Shown here: piece after piece, positions 25,667-34,620 of the stretch
Numbering within the stretch: the first letter of the stretch is position 1
Layout: every line of letters starts with the position of its first letter
DNA from: Gluconacetobacter azotocaptans
GTDB taxonomy: Bacteria > Pseudomonadota > Alphaproteobacteria > Acetobacterales > Acetobacteraceae
Assembly: GCF_014174355.1 (NCBI RefSeq)
Contig: NZ_JABEQF010000006.1
Coordinates: 272,436-336,435, forward strand
Length of the DNA: 64,000 nt
Reading direction: 5' to 3'
Notes under the pieces: model-generated
Seen by the model: the letters and a program-made list of their open reading frames with translations, nothing else
Told to the model about the DNA's origin: nothing
The model's database searches: none
Made by a program: the position numbers and the translations under genes

Positions 25667-26644
25667 TCAGGTGGCCGCTTTTTGTTCCGCCAGATCCGGC
25701 AGAACGCCCCCCTGAATATACGTAGCGACATAATTTTCGAGCAACGCTTTCTGGGCCAGGCGCGCCTGTGGCGACCGCCCGGCCAGATGCGGGGTCAGGA
25801 TCACGCGCCCCGTTTCCAGCAGCGCCGGGGGAACCGCGGGTTCACCTTCCACCACGTCCAGCGCCGCGCCCGCGATGTCGCCGCGCAGCAGGGCGGCGGC
25901 CAGGGCGTCGGTATCGACGACGCTGCCCCGCCCGACATTGACCAGGAACCCGCCCGGCCCCAGCGCGCACAGCACGGTCGCATTCACCAGGTGCCGCGTC
26001 CGCGGCCCGCCGGGGCAGGCGACGACCAGATAGTCGGCCTGGCGCGCCATATCGGCCAGGTCGGGCACATGCCGCGCGTCGGGGTCGGGGTAAGGCGTGC
26101 GGGTGTGATAGAGAATGGTCATGTCGAACGCCCTGGCCCGGGCCGCGATGGCTTGGCCGATCCGGCCATAGCCCAGCAGGCCCAGGGTCGCGCCGCTGGG
26201 CGTCGGGCGCGCCTGGCGCACCGAATCCCACATTCCGTCGCGCACCGCGCGGTCCAGGAACACAAGGTCCCGCGCGATGGCCAGCATCAGCGCCAGCGCA
26301 TGGTCGGCCACCGTGCGGTCGTTGGTGCCGGGGGCGTTGGCGACGACAATGCCCCGGGCGCGGGCGGCGGCCAGATCCACCCCTTCGTACCCGGCCCCGG
26401 TGCACAGGATCAGGCCCAGCGCCGGCAGGGCCGCCATCGCCGCCGCATCCAGGCCGATCGACCCGTTGGTGACGACGATGCAAATGGCGCGGCAGGCGGC
26501 GGCATCCTGCGGGATCGCCCCGTTTCCCGGACCGGACAGGTCGTGCACGCGCGCCAGGCGCGCCAGCGCCGCCACGCTGTCGGCGGGCAGCGGCGCACGC
26601 AGCAGGATGCCGCCTGCCCGGCCGGGGACGGGGACGGGCGTCAT
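25667..26644 (-). CDS. D-2-hydroxyacid dehydrogenase
   Basis: 325 residues with the NAD-binding loop GLLGYGRIGQAIA, the catalytic Arg region NVGRGSVVDTDAL, and the catalytic Glu/His pair in the C-terminal part ending LTPHLAGRSP. The enzyme reduces or oxidises 2-oxo/2-hydroxy acids with NAD(P). It overlaps the upstream VOC gene by 4 bp (ATGA), so it is translationally coupled. It probably handles a 2-oxoacid product of the cluster pathway; the substrate is unknown. Confidence 0.88.
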   Translation of the reverse strand: MTPVPVPGRAGGILLRAPLPADSVAALARLARVHDLSGPGNGAIPQDAAACRAICIVVTNGSIGLDAAAMAALPALGLILCTGAGYEGVDLAAARARGIVVANAPGTNDRTVADHALALMLAIARDLVFLDRAVRDGMWDSVRQARPTPSGATLGLLGYGRIGQAIAARARAFDMTILYHTRTPYPDPDARHVPDLADMARQADYLVVACPGGPRTRHLVNATVLCALGPGGFLVNVGRGSVVDTDALAAALLRGDIAGAALDVVEGEPAVPPALLETGRVILTPHLAGRSPQARLAQKALLENYVATYIQGGVLPDLAEQKAAT

Positions 26645-27063
26645 GCGGGGGCGCCGTCGCCTGCCGGGGTGACGTTCTTGACCGCGCCGCGCCAGCCGCT
26701 TTCGGTCATGTCGAAGACGATGCCCTCGGGCGTGCTGTACTTCACTTCGTAGAAGACGTTGGGATCGGTCTCCTTGCGGCCCGTGACATAGGCCCCGCCG
26801 GCCTCGATCACCCGGGCGCCGGACTTCTCCAGGTCGTCCACCCAGACGCCGAAATGGATGATGCCGTAATAGTTCTTCTTGTCCTCGAAGCCCGGAACCG
26901 GCTCGTCGCCGAAATTCAGCAGGGCGACGTTCACCGTCCCGTCGGACATGTACACGCCGCGCATGGCGCGGCCGGCGCGCGTCATGCCGAACGCCTGTTC
27001 GAAGAAGGTCGCGGCCGCCTCGGGGTCCGGCACGGACAGGGCAATGTGTCGCAGTTTGCTCAT
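26641..27063 (-). CDS. VOC-family protein, second copy in cluster
   Basis: 140 residues, opening KLRHIALSVPDPEAAATFFEQAFGM with the classical VOC N-terminal His, then YYGIIHFGVWVDDLEKSG and a C-terminal Glu region in YEVKYSTPEGI. It could be a glyoxalase-type isomerase or a small ring-cleavage dioxygenase. ATG 27063 follows GGAGAG. It is the first gene of the minus arm, facing the hydrolase-monooxygenase arm across a 208-bp spacer. Confidence 0.85.
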   Translation of the reverse strand: MSKLRHIALSVPDPEAAATFFEQAFGMTRAGRAMRGVYMSDGTVNVALLNFGDEPVPGFEDKKNYYGIIHFGVWVDDLEKSGARVIEAGGAYVTGRKETDPNVFYEVKYSTPEGIVFDMTESGWRGAVKNVTPAGDGAPA

Positions 27064-27271
27064 GTGATGGCTCTCCGTTTGCACCGCGTGCGCTCCTGCC
27101 GCACGGCGTGCACACACTATGCACATGCATACAGAAGGATGCTACAAAATACTTTGACTTTGGATTGTATTTATGATGAGTTTCTGTGCACGGCAGGCGT
27201 AACCCCCATCGTCCCCGTCATGGATGACCGCATATGCATCATTGTGACTGCAAAATAGGCACGATTCGCCG
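27064..27271. promoter_or_regulatory. Divergent promoter region of the catabolic cluster
   Basis: This A/T-richer spacer lies between the VOC gene (minus) and the alpha/beta hydrolase gene (plus). It holds a cluster of alternating motifs (TGCACA, ATGCATAC) around 27108-27132 and TCTGTGCAC at 27183-27191, which is half of the perfect palindrome found ahead of the TonB receptor (31011-31026). It presumably starts both arms. Confidence 0.45.
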
Positions 27272-28267
27272 ATGACCGCGCGCCATCCGGCTGTCGTCGC
27301 CGCCGTGTCCTCCGCCGCCGATCCCTTGGGGGACGAGGTGCCGTTCAGCGGCCTGCCGCCGGCCGACCGCGCCCGGCTGCTGGCGCTGGGGCCGGTCTGG
27401 AACGACGATATCGTCGGCCACCGGGCCGAGACCGTGCGCTGCTACACCGATGTACTGGCGGGCAGGGACCAGGCCCCCGGCGGCGTGGTGCGTGACCTGC
27501 CTTATGGCGCCGCGCCGCGCCAGGTGCTGGACATCTTCACGCCCGCGCCCACTGCCTCGCCTGCCCCGGTGGTGGTGTTCGTCCATGGCGGGGCCTTCAC
27601 CCGCGGCGGCAAGAGCGCCAACGGGCATGTGTATGACAATGTGCTGCACTGGTTCGCCCGGCACGGCTATGTCGGGGTGAATGTCGAATATCGCTTGGCG
27701 CCGGATATCCTCTATCCCGACGGCGCGCGCGACGTCGCCCTGGCGCTGGAATGGGTGGCGGCGCAAATCGCCGACTGGGGCGGGGATGCGGCGCGCGTGC
27801 ACGTCATCGGCCATTCGGCCGGCGGCACCCATGTCGCGTCGCTGGCGGTCGATCCGGCGGTCGGGCGGGCGATGCCGCCGGGGGTGCGGACGCTGGCGCT
27901 GATCAGCGGCCGGTTGCGGATCGACGCCCTGCCCGACAACCCCAATGCCCGCCATGTCGCGGCCTATTGCGGGGACGATGCCGGGCTGTATGCCGAACGC
28001 TCGCCCGTTACCCATGCCGCGCGCTGCCCCCTGCCGGTGCTGGTGGCGGTGGCGGAATATGAAAACCGGCATCTGGACGCCTATGGCGCGGAATTCGCCG
28101 AAGGGGTGCGGGCGGCGGGGCAGGTGCCCGTCCGCTTCCTGCGTCTGGCGGGCCACAACCACACCTCGATCGTCGCCCACATCAATTCAGGCGAGGACCG
28201 TCTGGCGCGCGCGCTGGACGTCTTCTTTCGCGACCATGACGGGTCGCCCCAAGCAGGAGCAGAGTAG
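27272..28267 (+). CDS. Alpha/beta hydrolase (esterase or amidase type)
   Basis: 331 residues with oxyanion motif FVHGGAFTRGG, nucleophile elbow GHSAGGTH and C-terminal catalytic His in LAGHNHTSI; it matches the HSL/kynurenine formamidase-like group. It would hydrolyse an ester, lactone or formamide. No signal peptide, so cytoplasmic. First of three plus-strand genes with gaps of 6 and 24 bp, followed by the FAD monooxygenase and an MFS transporter. Confidence 0.88.
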   Translation: MTARHPAVVAAVSSAADPLGDEVPFSGLPPADRARLLALGPVWNDDIVGHRAETVRCYTDVLAGRDQAPGGVVRDLPYGAAPRQVLDIFTPAPTASPAPVVVFVHGGAFTRGGKSANGHVYDNVLHWFARHGYVGVNVEYRLAPDILYPDGARDVALALEWVAAQIADWGGDAARVHVIGHSAGGTHVASLAVDPAVGRAMPPGVRTLALISGRLRIDALPDNPNARHVAAYCGDDAGLYAERSPVTHAARCPLPVLVAVAEYENRHLDAYGAEFAEGVRAAGQVPVRFLRLAGHNHTSIVAHINSGEDRLARALDVFFRDHDGSPQAGAE

Positions 28268-28273
28268 AATCCG

Positions 28274-29485
28274 ATGTCACAGCACGTCATGATCGTCGGC
28301 GCGGGGCCCGTAGGCATGGTCTGCGCCCTGGCGCTGGGCCGGCAGGGCATTTCTGTCACGGTGGTCGAACGCGAACCCGGCCCGGTGATGGACCAGCGCG
28401 CGGCTTCGCTGCATCCGCCCACCATCGCCATGCTGGCCGACCTGGGCATCGCCGACACCATTATCTCCAAGGGGCTGATCGCGCCGAATTTCCAGTACCA
28501 CGACCGGGTGGCGGGCGAGATCGTGGCCGAATTCGACCTGGGGCTGATGAAGGACGAATTCCGCTATCCCTTCGTGCTGCAATACGAACAGTACAAGCTG
28601 ACCGACGATGTCAGCACCCGCTACGCGGACGAGATCGGCTTCGCCGTCCGGTTTTCGACCGAGGCCACGGACATCGTCCAGAAGGACGACCATGTGCTGG
28701 TGACCCTGCGCCATGGCGACGAGGTCGAGACGATGCGCGTCGATTACCTGATCGGCGCCGATGGCGGGCGCAGCACGGTGCGCAAATCGCAGGACATCGC
28801 CTTCGAGGGTTTCACCTACGACGAATGCTTCGTGAAGATCGCAACCCCGTTTGATTTCGGAGCCGAAAAGACCGACTATGCGTTCCGGAACTATTTCTCG
28901 GACCCCACGGAGTGGTGCAACCTGTTCAAGGTCCGCGGTGCGGACGGCAAGGGGTTATGGCGCGCCATCTTCCCGACCCGCCTGGGCGAGACCGAGGACG
29001 AGGCCCTGAGCCATGCCGGCCTGCAGGCCAGGCTGCAGAAATTCTTCCCGAAGGAAGGGGAGTACGACATCGCCTATTCCAACATGTACGCCGTCAACCA
29101 GCGCGTCGCCGCAACCTTCCGGCGTGGCCGCGTGCTGCTGGCCGGTGATTCGGCGCATGTGAACAACCCGATCGGCGGCATGGGCATGAACGGCGGCATC
29201 CACGATGCGGTCAATCTGTGCGGCAAGCTGGGCGCCGTCCTGCGCGGCGAGCAGTCCGACGACGTGCTGGACCTGTACAGCCGCCAGCGCCGCCACGCCG
29301 CGACCACCTTCGTCCAGGCCCAGAGCATCCAGAACAAGCGCCTGCTGGAAGAACGCGACCCCGCCGTGCGTGCGGCCCATCTGAGCCAGTTGCGCGCCAC
29401 CGCCGCCGACCCCGAACGCGCCCGCGCCTTCATGCGCCGCGCCTCGTTGCAGGACAGCCTGACCGACGCGCAAAGCGTCACGTAA
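28274..29485 (+). CDS. FAD-dependent aromatic-ring monooxygenase
   Basis: 403-residue class A flavoprotein hydroxylase: FAD GxGxxG in MIVGAGPVGMVCALALG, the DG motif in YLIGADGGRSTV, and the GD motif in VLLAGDSAHVNNPIGGMGMNGG. Family members hydroxylate phenols or hydroxypyridines with NAD(P)H and oxygen. Six bases after the hydrolase, which suggests ring hydroxylation and hydrolysis in one pathway. It is shorter than the 3-hydroxyphenylpropionate hydroxylases, lacking their C-terminal domain. Confidence 0.9.
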   Translation: MSQHVMIVGAGPVGMVCALALGRQGISVTVVEREPGPVMDQRAASLHPPTIAMLADLGIADTIISKGLIAPNFQYHDRVAGEIVAEFDLGLMKDEFRYPFVLQYEQYKLTDDVSTRYADEIGFAVRFSTEATDIVQKDDHVLVTLRHGDEVETMRVDYLIGADGGRSTVRKSQDIAFEGFTYDECFVKIATPFDFGAEKTDYAFRNYFSDPTEWCNLFKVRGADGKGLWRAIFPTRLGETEDEALSHAGLQARLQKFFPKEGEYDIAYSNMYAVNQRVAATFRRGRVLLAGDSAHVNNPIGGMGMNGGIHDAVNLCGKLGAVLRGEQSDDVLDLYSRQRRHAATTFVQAQSIQNKRLLEERDPAVRAAHLSQLRATAADPERARAFMRRASLQDSLTDAQSVT

Positions 29486-29509
29486 AACCCCCGCCAGAAG
29501 GACCGCGCG

Positions 29510-30841
29510 ATGCCCCCCGCCGCAGATGTCGATTCCTCCCGCGCCGATCTGGCCGCCAACAGGGCCGCCGATGGGCCGGCCCGCGCCCCGCTGCGCGCGC
29601 CGGCCACGCCGTTCGCCTGGTTCCGCGCCCTGTCGCGGGTCGAGAAGATCACGTTCTGGAGCTGCTACGGCGGGGTCGCGCTGGACGCGATGGACCTGCG
29701 GATCTTCAGCTTCCTGATGCCGGCGCTGATGAAGGCGTGGCACGTTTCGCCCGCCCAGGTGGGCTTCCTGGGCAGTGCCGCGCTGTATGCCGCCGCCGCC
29801 GGGGGCTGGATCACCGGCCTGCTGGGCGACTGGTTCGGGCGGGTCAAGGCGATGCAGTTCACCATCGTCATCTATTCGCTGTTCACCTTCCTCAGCGGTT
29901 TCGCCACCTCGTACGACCAGTTGTTCGTCTGCCGGACCATCCAGGGGTTCGGTTTCGGCGGCGAGATCACCGCGGGGGTGGTGCTGATGGCGGAAATTGT
30001 CGGCGACCGCAGCCGGGGCAAGGCGGTCGGCTGCCTGCAAAGCGGCGTCGCCGCCGGCTGGGCGCTGGCCGCGATCATCGCCAGCCTGGCGCTGGCCTGC
30101 CTGCCGGAATGGGTCGCCTGGCGTGCGGTATTCTGGTCGGGGATCGCGCCCGGCCTGTTGCTGATCGCCATCCGCCGCTATGTCGACGAACCGGAAATCT
30201 ACAAGGAACAGCGCGAACAGGCGATCACCCATGCCGCGCGGATGAAGATCCACGACATCTTCCGCCCGGGCGTTGCGCGGACCACCTTCCTGACCACCCT
30301 GCTTGCACTTGGGGTGCAAAGCAGCGGCCTGGGCATTTCCACCTGGCTGCCGGCGTACCTGACCATGTCGCGGCACCTGTCCCACGGGGCGGTAGGGCTG
30401 TATGTGATCGTGCTGACCGCCGGGGCCTTCGCGGGCTATATCGCCAGCGCGTACCTGGCCGACGCGCGCGGGCGGCGTCCGAACTTCCTGTTCTATGTGA
30501 CCGGCAGCCTGCTGACCTTGCTGGCCTATCTGTGCCTGCCGATGCCGCCCTGGCTGCTGCTGGTCGCCGGCGTGCCGCTGGGGTTCTTCTCGCAGGGGTT
30601 GTACGGCGGGATGGGCACGTTCTTTTCCGAACTGTTCCCCACGGCGGTGCGCGCCAGCGGCACCAGCTTCGCCTACAGCGCCGGCCGGCTGGGTGCGGCG
30701 TCGGGCGTCGCCTTCGTGGGCGTGCTGGCCCATGGCTACGGCATCGGACCGGCCCTGCTGGCGGTCTGCCTGCTCAGCTACGTGCTGGTGCTGGTGGCGA
30801 CCCTGCTGCTGCCGGAGACCCGTGGGCGCGGGCTGCGCTAG
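29510..30841 (+). CDS. MFS transporter, aromatic acid/H+ symporter type
   Basis: 443 residues, about 12 hydrophobic helices. The first helix carries GVALDAMDLRIFSF, a version of the DGxD motif of the AAHS family, and the loop-2/3 motif GDWFGRVKAM is present. AAHS members import aromatic or heteroaromatic acids through the inner membrane. ATG 29510 has AAGGA at 9 bases. Third gene of the plus arm, paired functionally with the TonB receptor that follows. Confidence 0.88.
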   Translation: MPPAADVDSSRADLAANRAADGPARAPLRAPATPFAWFRALSRVEKITFWSCYGGVALDAMDLRIFSFLMPALMKAWHVSPAQVGFLGSAALYAAAAGGWITGLLGDWFGRVKAMQFTIVIYSLFTFLSGFATSYDQLFVCRTIQGFGFGGEITAGVVLMAEIVGDRSRGKAVGCLQSGVAAGWALAAIIASLALACLPEWVAWRAVFWSGIAPGLLLIAIRRYVDEPEIYKEQREQAITHAARMKIHDIFRPGVARTTFLTTLLALGVQSSGLGISTWLPAYLTMSRHLSHGAVGLYVIVLTAGAFAGYIASAYLADARGRRPNFLFYVTGSLLTLLAYLCLPMPPWLLLVAGVPLGFFSQGLYGGMGTFFSELFPTAVRASGTSFAYSAGRLGAASGVAFVGVLAHGYGIGPALLAVCLLSYVLVLVATLLLPETRGRGLR

Positions 30842-30910
30842 CGGCCCGGCCGGCCGGGTGAGGGGCGCGGTTCAGCGCCCATTCCAGTCCTGTATTTGGC
30901 GAACATCGTG

Positions 30911-30940
30911 ATCCGATCGGTCGATTTCATCTGATCGGAT
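30911..30940. promoter_or_regulatory. Perfect 8-bp inverted repeat
   Basis: ATCCGATC at 30911-30918 and GATCGGAT at 30933-30940 flank 14 bases between the MFS and TonB receptor genes. No T-run follows, so it is more likely an operator than a terminator. Confidence 0.4.
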
Positions 30941-31010
30941 GATGCGGCCCGTGGCGCACCACAGCGGCCTTACCCGGCTGCTGCCGGGCGCATTCGTATG
31001 CCAAATTCAA

Positions 31011-31026
31011 TCTCTGTGCACAGAGA
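31011..31026. promoter_or_regulatory. Perfect 16-bp palindrome ahead of TonB receptor
   Basis: TCTCTGTGCACAGAGA is perfectly symmetric and lies 115-130 bp before the receptor start, followed by a very A/T-rich stretch fit for a promoter. The half TCTGTGCAC also occurs at 27183-27191 in front of the hydrolase gene, which suggests one regulator for both. Confidence 0.5.
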
Positions 31027-31140
31027 AAACCATATTCATACATTTTCGTTAAAAAAAACTCGTGACATAATCAAAATAATATCGGCAAACTGATTCAAGA
31101 TTCGATGCCCCCCCATCACACTCGAAAGAGGATTTCAGGT

Positions 31141-33516
31141 ATGCCTACCATCGGGAATGGCTCACGTGTTTTCGGATTGCGCATTGCCTTGTTGCTGACG
31201 GTGTCTCCGGTGTTCCTGATGTCCCCGGCGCTGGCGGCCGGGGCGGCGTCCCCCGCGGCGGACGCGTCCCCGGCCGCCGACGCCGGAACGGCCGGCACGA
31301 AGGCCGCCACAGACGTCGCTTCCAAAAAAACATCTGCCAAACAGGAAAGTGACGGGATCGAGCAGGTCACGGTGTCCGCCACGCGGCGCAGCACGGACGT
31401 CCAGCACACGCCGATGGCCATCAGCGCCATCAGCGCCAAGACGTTGCAGCAGACCCACGCCCAGACGATTGCCGATTACTTCATCCAGGTGCCGGGCCTG
31501 AGCATGCAGGACCAGGGGCCGGGGCAGAAACGCTATGCCATCCGCAATCTGACGGCGGCGGGCGAACCGCAGGTGGGGCTGTATCTGGACGAAATCCCGA
31601 TCGCGGGCTTCACCGGAGAAAATACCGATTCCGGATCCGCGCAGCCCGACGTGAAATTGTGGGACATGCAGCGGGTCGAGGTCCTGAAGGGGCCGCAGGG
31701 CACGCTGTACGGATCGGGGTCGGAAGGGGGCACCATCCGCATCATCTCGGAACGGCCGGACATGACCAGGCTGGGCGGCACCGTGAACAGTTCGATATCG
31801 ACCTATGCCACCGGCGGCTTCAACAATTCGCAGAGCGGCACCGTCAATGTGCCGATCGTCAAGGACAAGCTGTCGATCCGCCTCAGCGCCTATCGCGACA
31901 GCAATGCCGGATGGATCAAGCAATACTACCTGCAGCAGAACGGCACCAACAGCACCGACGATTACGGCGGCCGCCTGAACATCCGTTATCGCCCGATGGA
32001 CAACTGGACGATCGATTTCATCGGCTATTACCAGAACGCGAACACCGACGATCTGTCGAACCTCAACCCCATCTTCGACAGCGTGGCGCACAGCAAATGG
32101 GCGGCGGCCAGCTTCGTGCGCCAGCCGATGCGCGACGAATTCCAGGCCTACAACCTGATTTCGGCCTACCACATGTCCTGGGCGACGCTGACGGCCATCG
32201 CGTCGTGGCAGCAGCGCAAGATGCATTATACCCATGACACGTCGTTCAATTACGGCGTCGATTGTACCAGTGGCGATTTCGCAAGCTGCTATCCGCTGGA
32301 CGTGTTTCAGCAGCGCCTGGCCGCCGGCCAGATCAACGCGGTCGACGACCGCCAGCGGGTAAGCGCCTGGACGGCCGAGGTGCGCCTGTCCTCGCCGGCG
32401 CAGAGCAAAATCCAGTGGACGGTCGGCAGCTTCTATCAGATCCGGAAAAACACGTTCCAGCTCTATTACGGTGGGGTGGATTCGGCCGGGTTCTTCGACT
32501 TCGATTCAAACGGCAACGCGCCGACCACGATGTTCGCGCGCGCCAACTGGGACCGGACGGAACAGATCGCGGGCTTCGGCGAAGCCACGTACCCGATCCT
32601 GAAGAACCTGAAACTGACTGGCGGCGTGCGGGTGTTCACCGCCGACCGCAGCCTGACCTCTCTGGCGATCATGCCGTTCGGCGAGACGAACGCCATCCCG
32701 ACCTTCTATCCGGGCTCGTCCTCGAACGAGACGTCGGCCACCGGCAAGGCGCTGCTGTCGTATGACATCACGCCGCATGCCATGGTCTATGTCCAGGCGG
32801 CGGAAGGCTACCGGATCGGCGGGCCGAACCTGCCCGTGGGCTTCACCGTCACCACCCCGGCGCCCTACGCCCCCGACACGGTGTGGGATTACGAATTCGG
32901 CTGGAAGACCGGGTGGCTGCATAACCGCCTGACCTTCAACGGCGCGGTCTACCGCATGAACTGGTCGAACATCCAGCAGCAGGGCACCGACCCCTCCGGC
33001 GCGTTCGATTTCATCACCAATGCGGGTTCGGCGACCGCCACCGGGGTCGAGGCCGAAGTGGCGGTACGGCCGATCCGCCCGCTGCAACTGGGAATGGGCG
33101 CCAATTACACCGACGCCCATCTGGTGGGCCGGCAGCCCTACCAGCCCCTGCCGGTCAACCAGACGCAATCCGGGGATGATCTGCCCTACGTGCCGCGCTG
33201 GACGCTGAACGCGAACGCGACCTACAGCTTCGACGTGCTGGGCCTGCCGAGCTGGGTGCGCGGCGACGTCGCCTATCAAAGCGGCCGCACCACGGCCTTC
33301 AACCGCGCCAGCCCGAACTATGCCTATATCGGCGGCTGGTTCCTGGCCAACATCAATGTCGGGACCAAGATCGGGCGTTACAGCGCGCAGATCTACGCCA
33401 ACAACGTCCTGAACCGGCAGACCCGCGTTTCGGGCCGCCTGAACTCGGTCCAGCCGCTGGTCATCAACTCGGCCCCGCCGGCGACGATCGGCCTGAGCCT
33501 GACGGCGGAGTTCTGA
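31141..33516 (+). CDS. TonB-dependent outer membrane receptor
   Basis: 791 residues: Sec signal ending SPALAAGA, an Ala/Asp-rich linker, the TonB box region IEQVTVSATRR, a plug domain (IRNLTAAGEPQVGLYLDEIP, then VEVLKGPQGTLYGSGSEGGTIRI) and a barrel ending in SLTAEF with terminal Phe. It takes up a substrate through the outer membrane using TonB energy. It resembles the non-siderophore receptors common in sphingomonads and acetic acid bacteria. ATG 31141 is preceded by GAGG; an upstream ATG at 31105 is less likely. It ends the catabolic cluster. Confidence 0.92.
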   Translation: MPTIGNGSRVFGLRIALLLTVSPVFLMSPALAAGAASPAADASPAADAGTAGTKAATDVASKKTSAKQESDGIEQVTVSATRRSTDVQHTPMAISAISAKTLQQTHAQTIADYFIQVPGLSMQDQGPGQKRYAIRNLTAAGEPQVGLYLDEIPIAGFTGENTDSGSAQPDVKLWDMQRVEVLKGPQGTLYGSGSEGGTIRIISERPDMTRLGGTVNSSISTYATGGFNNSQSGTVNVPIVKDKLSIRLSAYRDSNAGWIKQYYLQQNGTNSTDDYGGRLNIRYRPMDNWTIDFIGYYQNANTDDLSNLNPIFDSVAHSKWAAASFVRQPMRDEFQAYNLISAYHMSWATLTAIASWQQRKMHYTHDTSFNYGVDCTSGDFASCYPLDVFQQRLAAGQINAVDDRQRVSAWTAEVRLSSPAQSKIQWTVGSFYQIRKNTFQLYYGGVDSAGFFDFDSNGNAPTTMFARANWDRTEQIAGFGEATYPILKNLKLTGGVRVFTADRSLTSLAIMPFGETNAIPTFYPGSSSNETSATGKALLSYDITPHAMVYVQAAEGYRIGGPNLPVGFTVTTPAPYAPDTVWDYEFGWKTGWLHNRLTFNGAVYRMNWSNIQQQGTDPSGAFDFITNAGSATATGVEAEVAVRPIRPLQLGMGANYTDAHLVGRQPYQPLPVNQTQSGDDLPYVPRWTLNANATYSFDVLGLPSWVRGDVAYQSGRTTAFNRASPNYAYIGGWFLANINVGTKIGRYSAQIYANNVLNRQTRVSGRLNSVQPLVINSAPPATIGLSLTAEF

Positions 33517-33561
33517 GGGGAAAAGGAAAGGCCGGGCTTTGCCCGAACGCACCCGTTATCC

Positions 33562-33658
33562 ATGATCGGGGCCTGAGGCTCTGGACCCCGATCATGAATG
33601 AAACGACCGGGTTTCCAAAGGGCGATGCCCTTTGGCGGGTTTCAGGGCAGCGCCCTGA
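33562..33658 (-). repeat. Dispersed hairpin repeat, copy B
   Basis: Read on the minus strand this is almost the same as copy A at 308-402, with only scattered changes. It contains the same CAGGGC-GCT-GCCCTG and CCAAAGGGC-(N)-GCCCTTTGG hairpins and the same tail. It lies between the converging 3' ends of the TonB receptor and SnoaL-GNAT genes, as expected for a bidirectional end element. Confidence 0.88.
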
Positions 33659-33691
33659 GACTTGCTCGCGCGAAGCCCTGGCATTTGGCAT

Positions 33692-34522
33692 TTACGGCGC
33701 CTCATGGAGGGGCTTGCTCATGTAGACGGTAAAGCCGTCCATGAATGGTTCCTCGCGGTCCACGCGATAGCCCAGCCGGGTATAGAGCGCGATGTTCTCG
33801 GCAAAAAGCCTGTTGGTGTAGAGGCGCACCTCGCCCAGGCCGCGCGTGGCGGCAACCGTTTCGGCGTGCGCCAGCAGCCGGCGTCCATATCCGCGCCCCT
33901 GGAACGCCGGCAGGACGGCCACATTCTCGATCAAGAGATGGTCGGTGTGGGGAACCATCTCGATCAATGCGGCCAGGCGGCCTTCGGTATGCAGCAGGTC
34001 GATGACATGGTCCCGCGCCCTGTCGTGATAGTCCACCGTCATCGGCGTCGGCGCGCGGCCGAGGACGGGAAGCCATTTGGCATAGGCCGCGTGCGTCAGG
34101 TCGCGGATGGCGGCGGCGTCGGAGGGAAGGGCGCGCCGCAGGATCACGTCCGCAAACAGCCGTGGCGGCCCGATCTTGAACCAGGCCCTGGCGATCACGC
34201 CGTTTTCCACCTCGTAGATGGCCACGACGTCGATTTCGCCGGCGCCGTCGGGGAAGGTGCGCGTGACCGTCTCGTGATCGACCACCATGTTGACGACCAC
34301 CATGCGGTTGACCAGCCGCCCGTGCAGGTTGGGCTCCTGGAAGCGGACCAGGTGGCGTTCGCGGATTTCGGCCGCGCCCCGGGCCAGAAGGCGGTCGGGA
34401 AATTCGTAATACCGACAGTCCTCGGCCCAGTATTGCATGAAGGCGTCGATATCGCGCGCGTTGTACGCGTCGAGCTGTTTCTGCACCGGACGTGCGATGT
34501 CGGGGACGCTGCTGCTGGCCAT
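33692..34522 (-). CDS. SnoaL-like/GNAT acetyltransferase fusion
   Basis: 276 residues joining two folds. The first 125 or so are NTF2/SnoaL-like (VQKQLDAYNARDIDAFMQYWAEDCRYYEFPD). The remaining 140 are a GNAT N-acetyltransferase with the acetyl-CoA loop VLPAFQGRGYGRRLLAHAE and YTNRLFAENIALYTRLGY. ATG 34522 has GGAGAG at 9 bases. The combination is unusual; the acceptor is unknown. A strong terminator lies only 20 bp ahead of the start, so expression may be governed by attenuation. Confidence 0.85.
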   Translation of the reverse strand: MASSSVPDIARPVQKQLDAYNARDIDAFMQYWAEDCRYYEFPDRLLARGAAEIRERHLVRFQEPNLHGRLVNRMVVVNMVVDHETVTRTFPDGAGEIDVVAIYEVENGVIARAWFKIGPPRLFADVILRRALPSDAAAIRDLTHAAYAKWLPVLGRAPTPMTVDYHDRARDHVIDLLHTEGRLAALIEMVPHTDHLLIENVAVLPAFQGRGYGRRLLAHAETVAATRGLGEVRLYTNRLFAENIALYTRLGYRVDREEPFMDGFTVYMSKPLHEAP

Positions 34523-34541
34523 GATATGTCTCTCCAAATGC

Positions 34542-34571
34542 AAAAAACCCCCGCGACGGGTGTCGCGGGGG
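34542..34571 (-). terminator. Intrinsic terminator or attenuator
   Basis: On the minus strand a 10-bp perfect stem (CCCCCGCGAC with GTCGCGGGGG, 4-base loop) is followed directly by six T. It lies after the 34781-35335 gene but only 20 bp before the start of the SnoaL-GNAT gene, with the ribosome site between. It may end the upstream transcript or act as a leader attenuator. Confidence 0.8.
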
Positions 34572-34620
34572 GTGGAAGCGTGTCTCGAACGAGCCGTGGC
34601 TCAGATGACGGTTTTATCCT

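Noticed and set aside
28955..30733. A 592-codon minus-strand open frame opposite the monooxygenase and MFS genes.
   Set aside because: Gln/Arg/Gly-rich antisense shadow without a ribosome site or conserved pattern.
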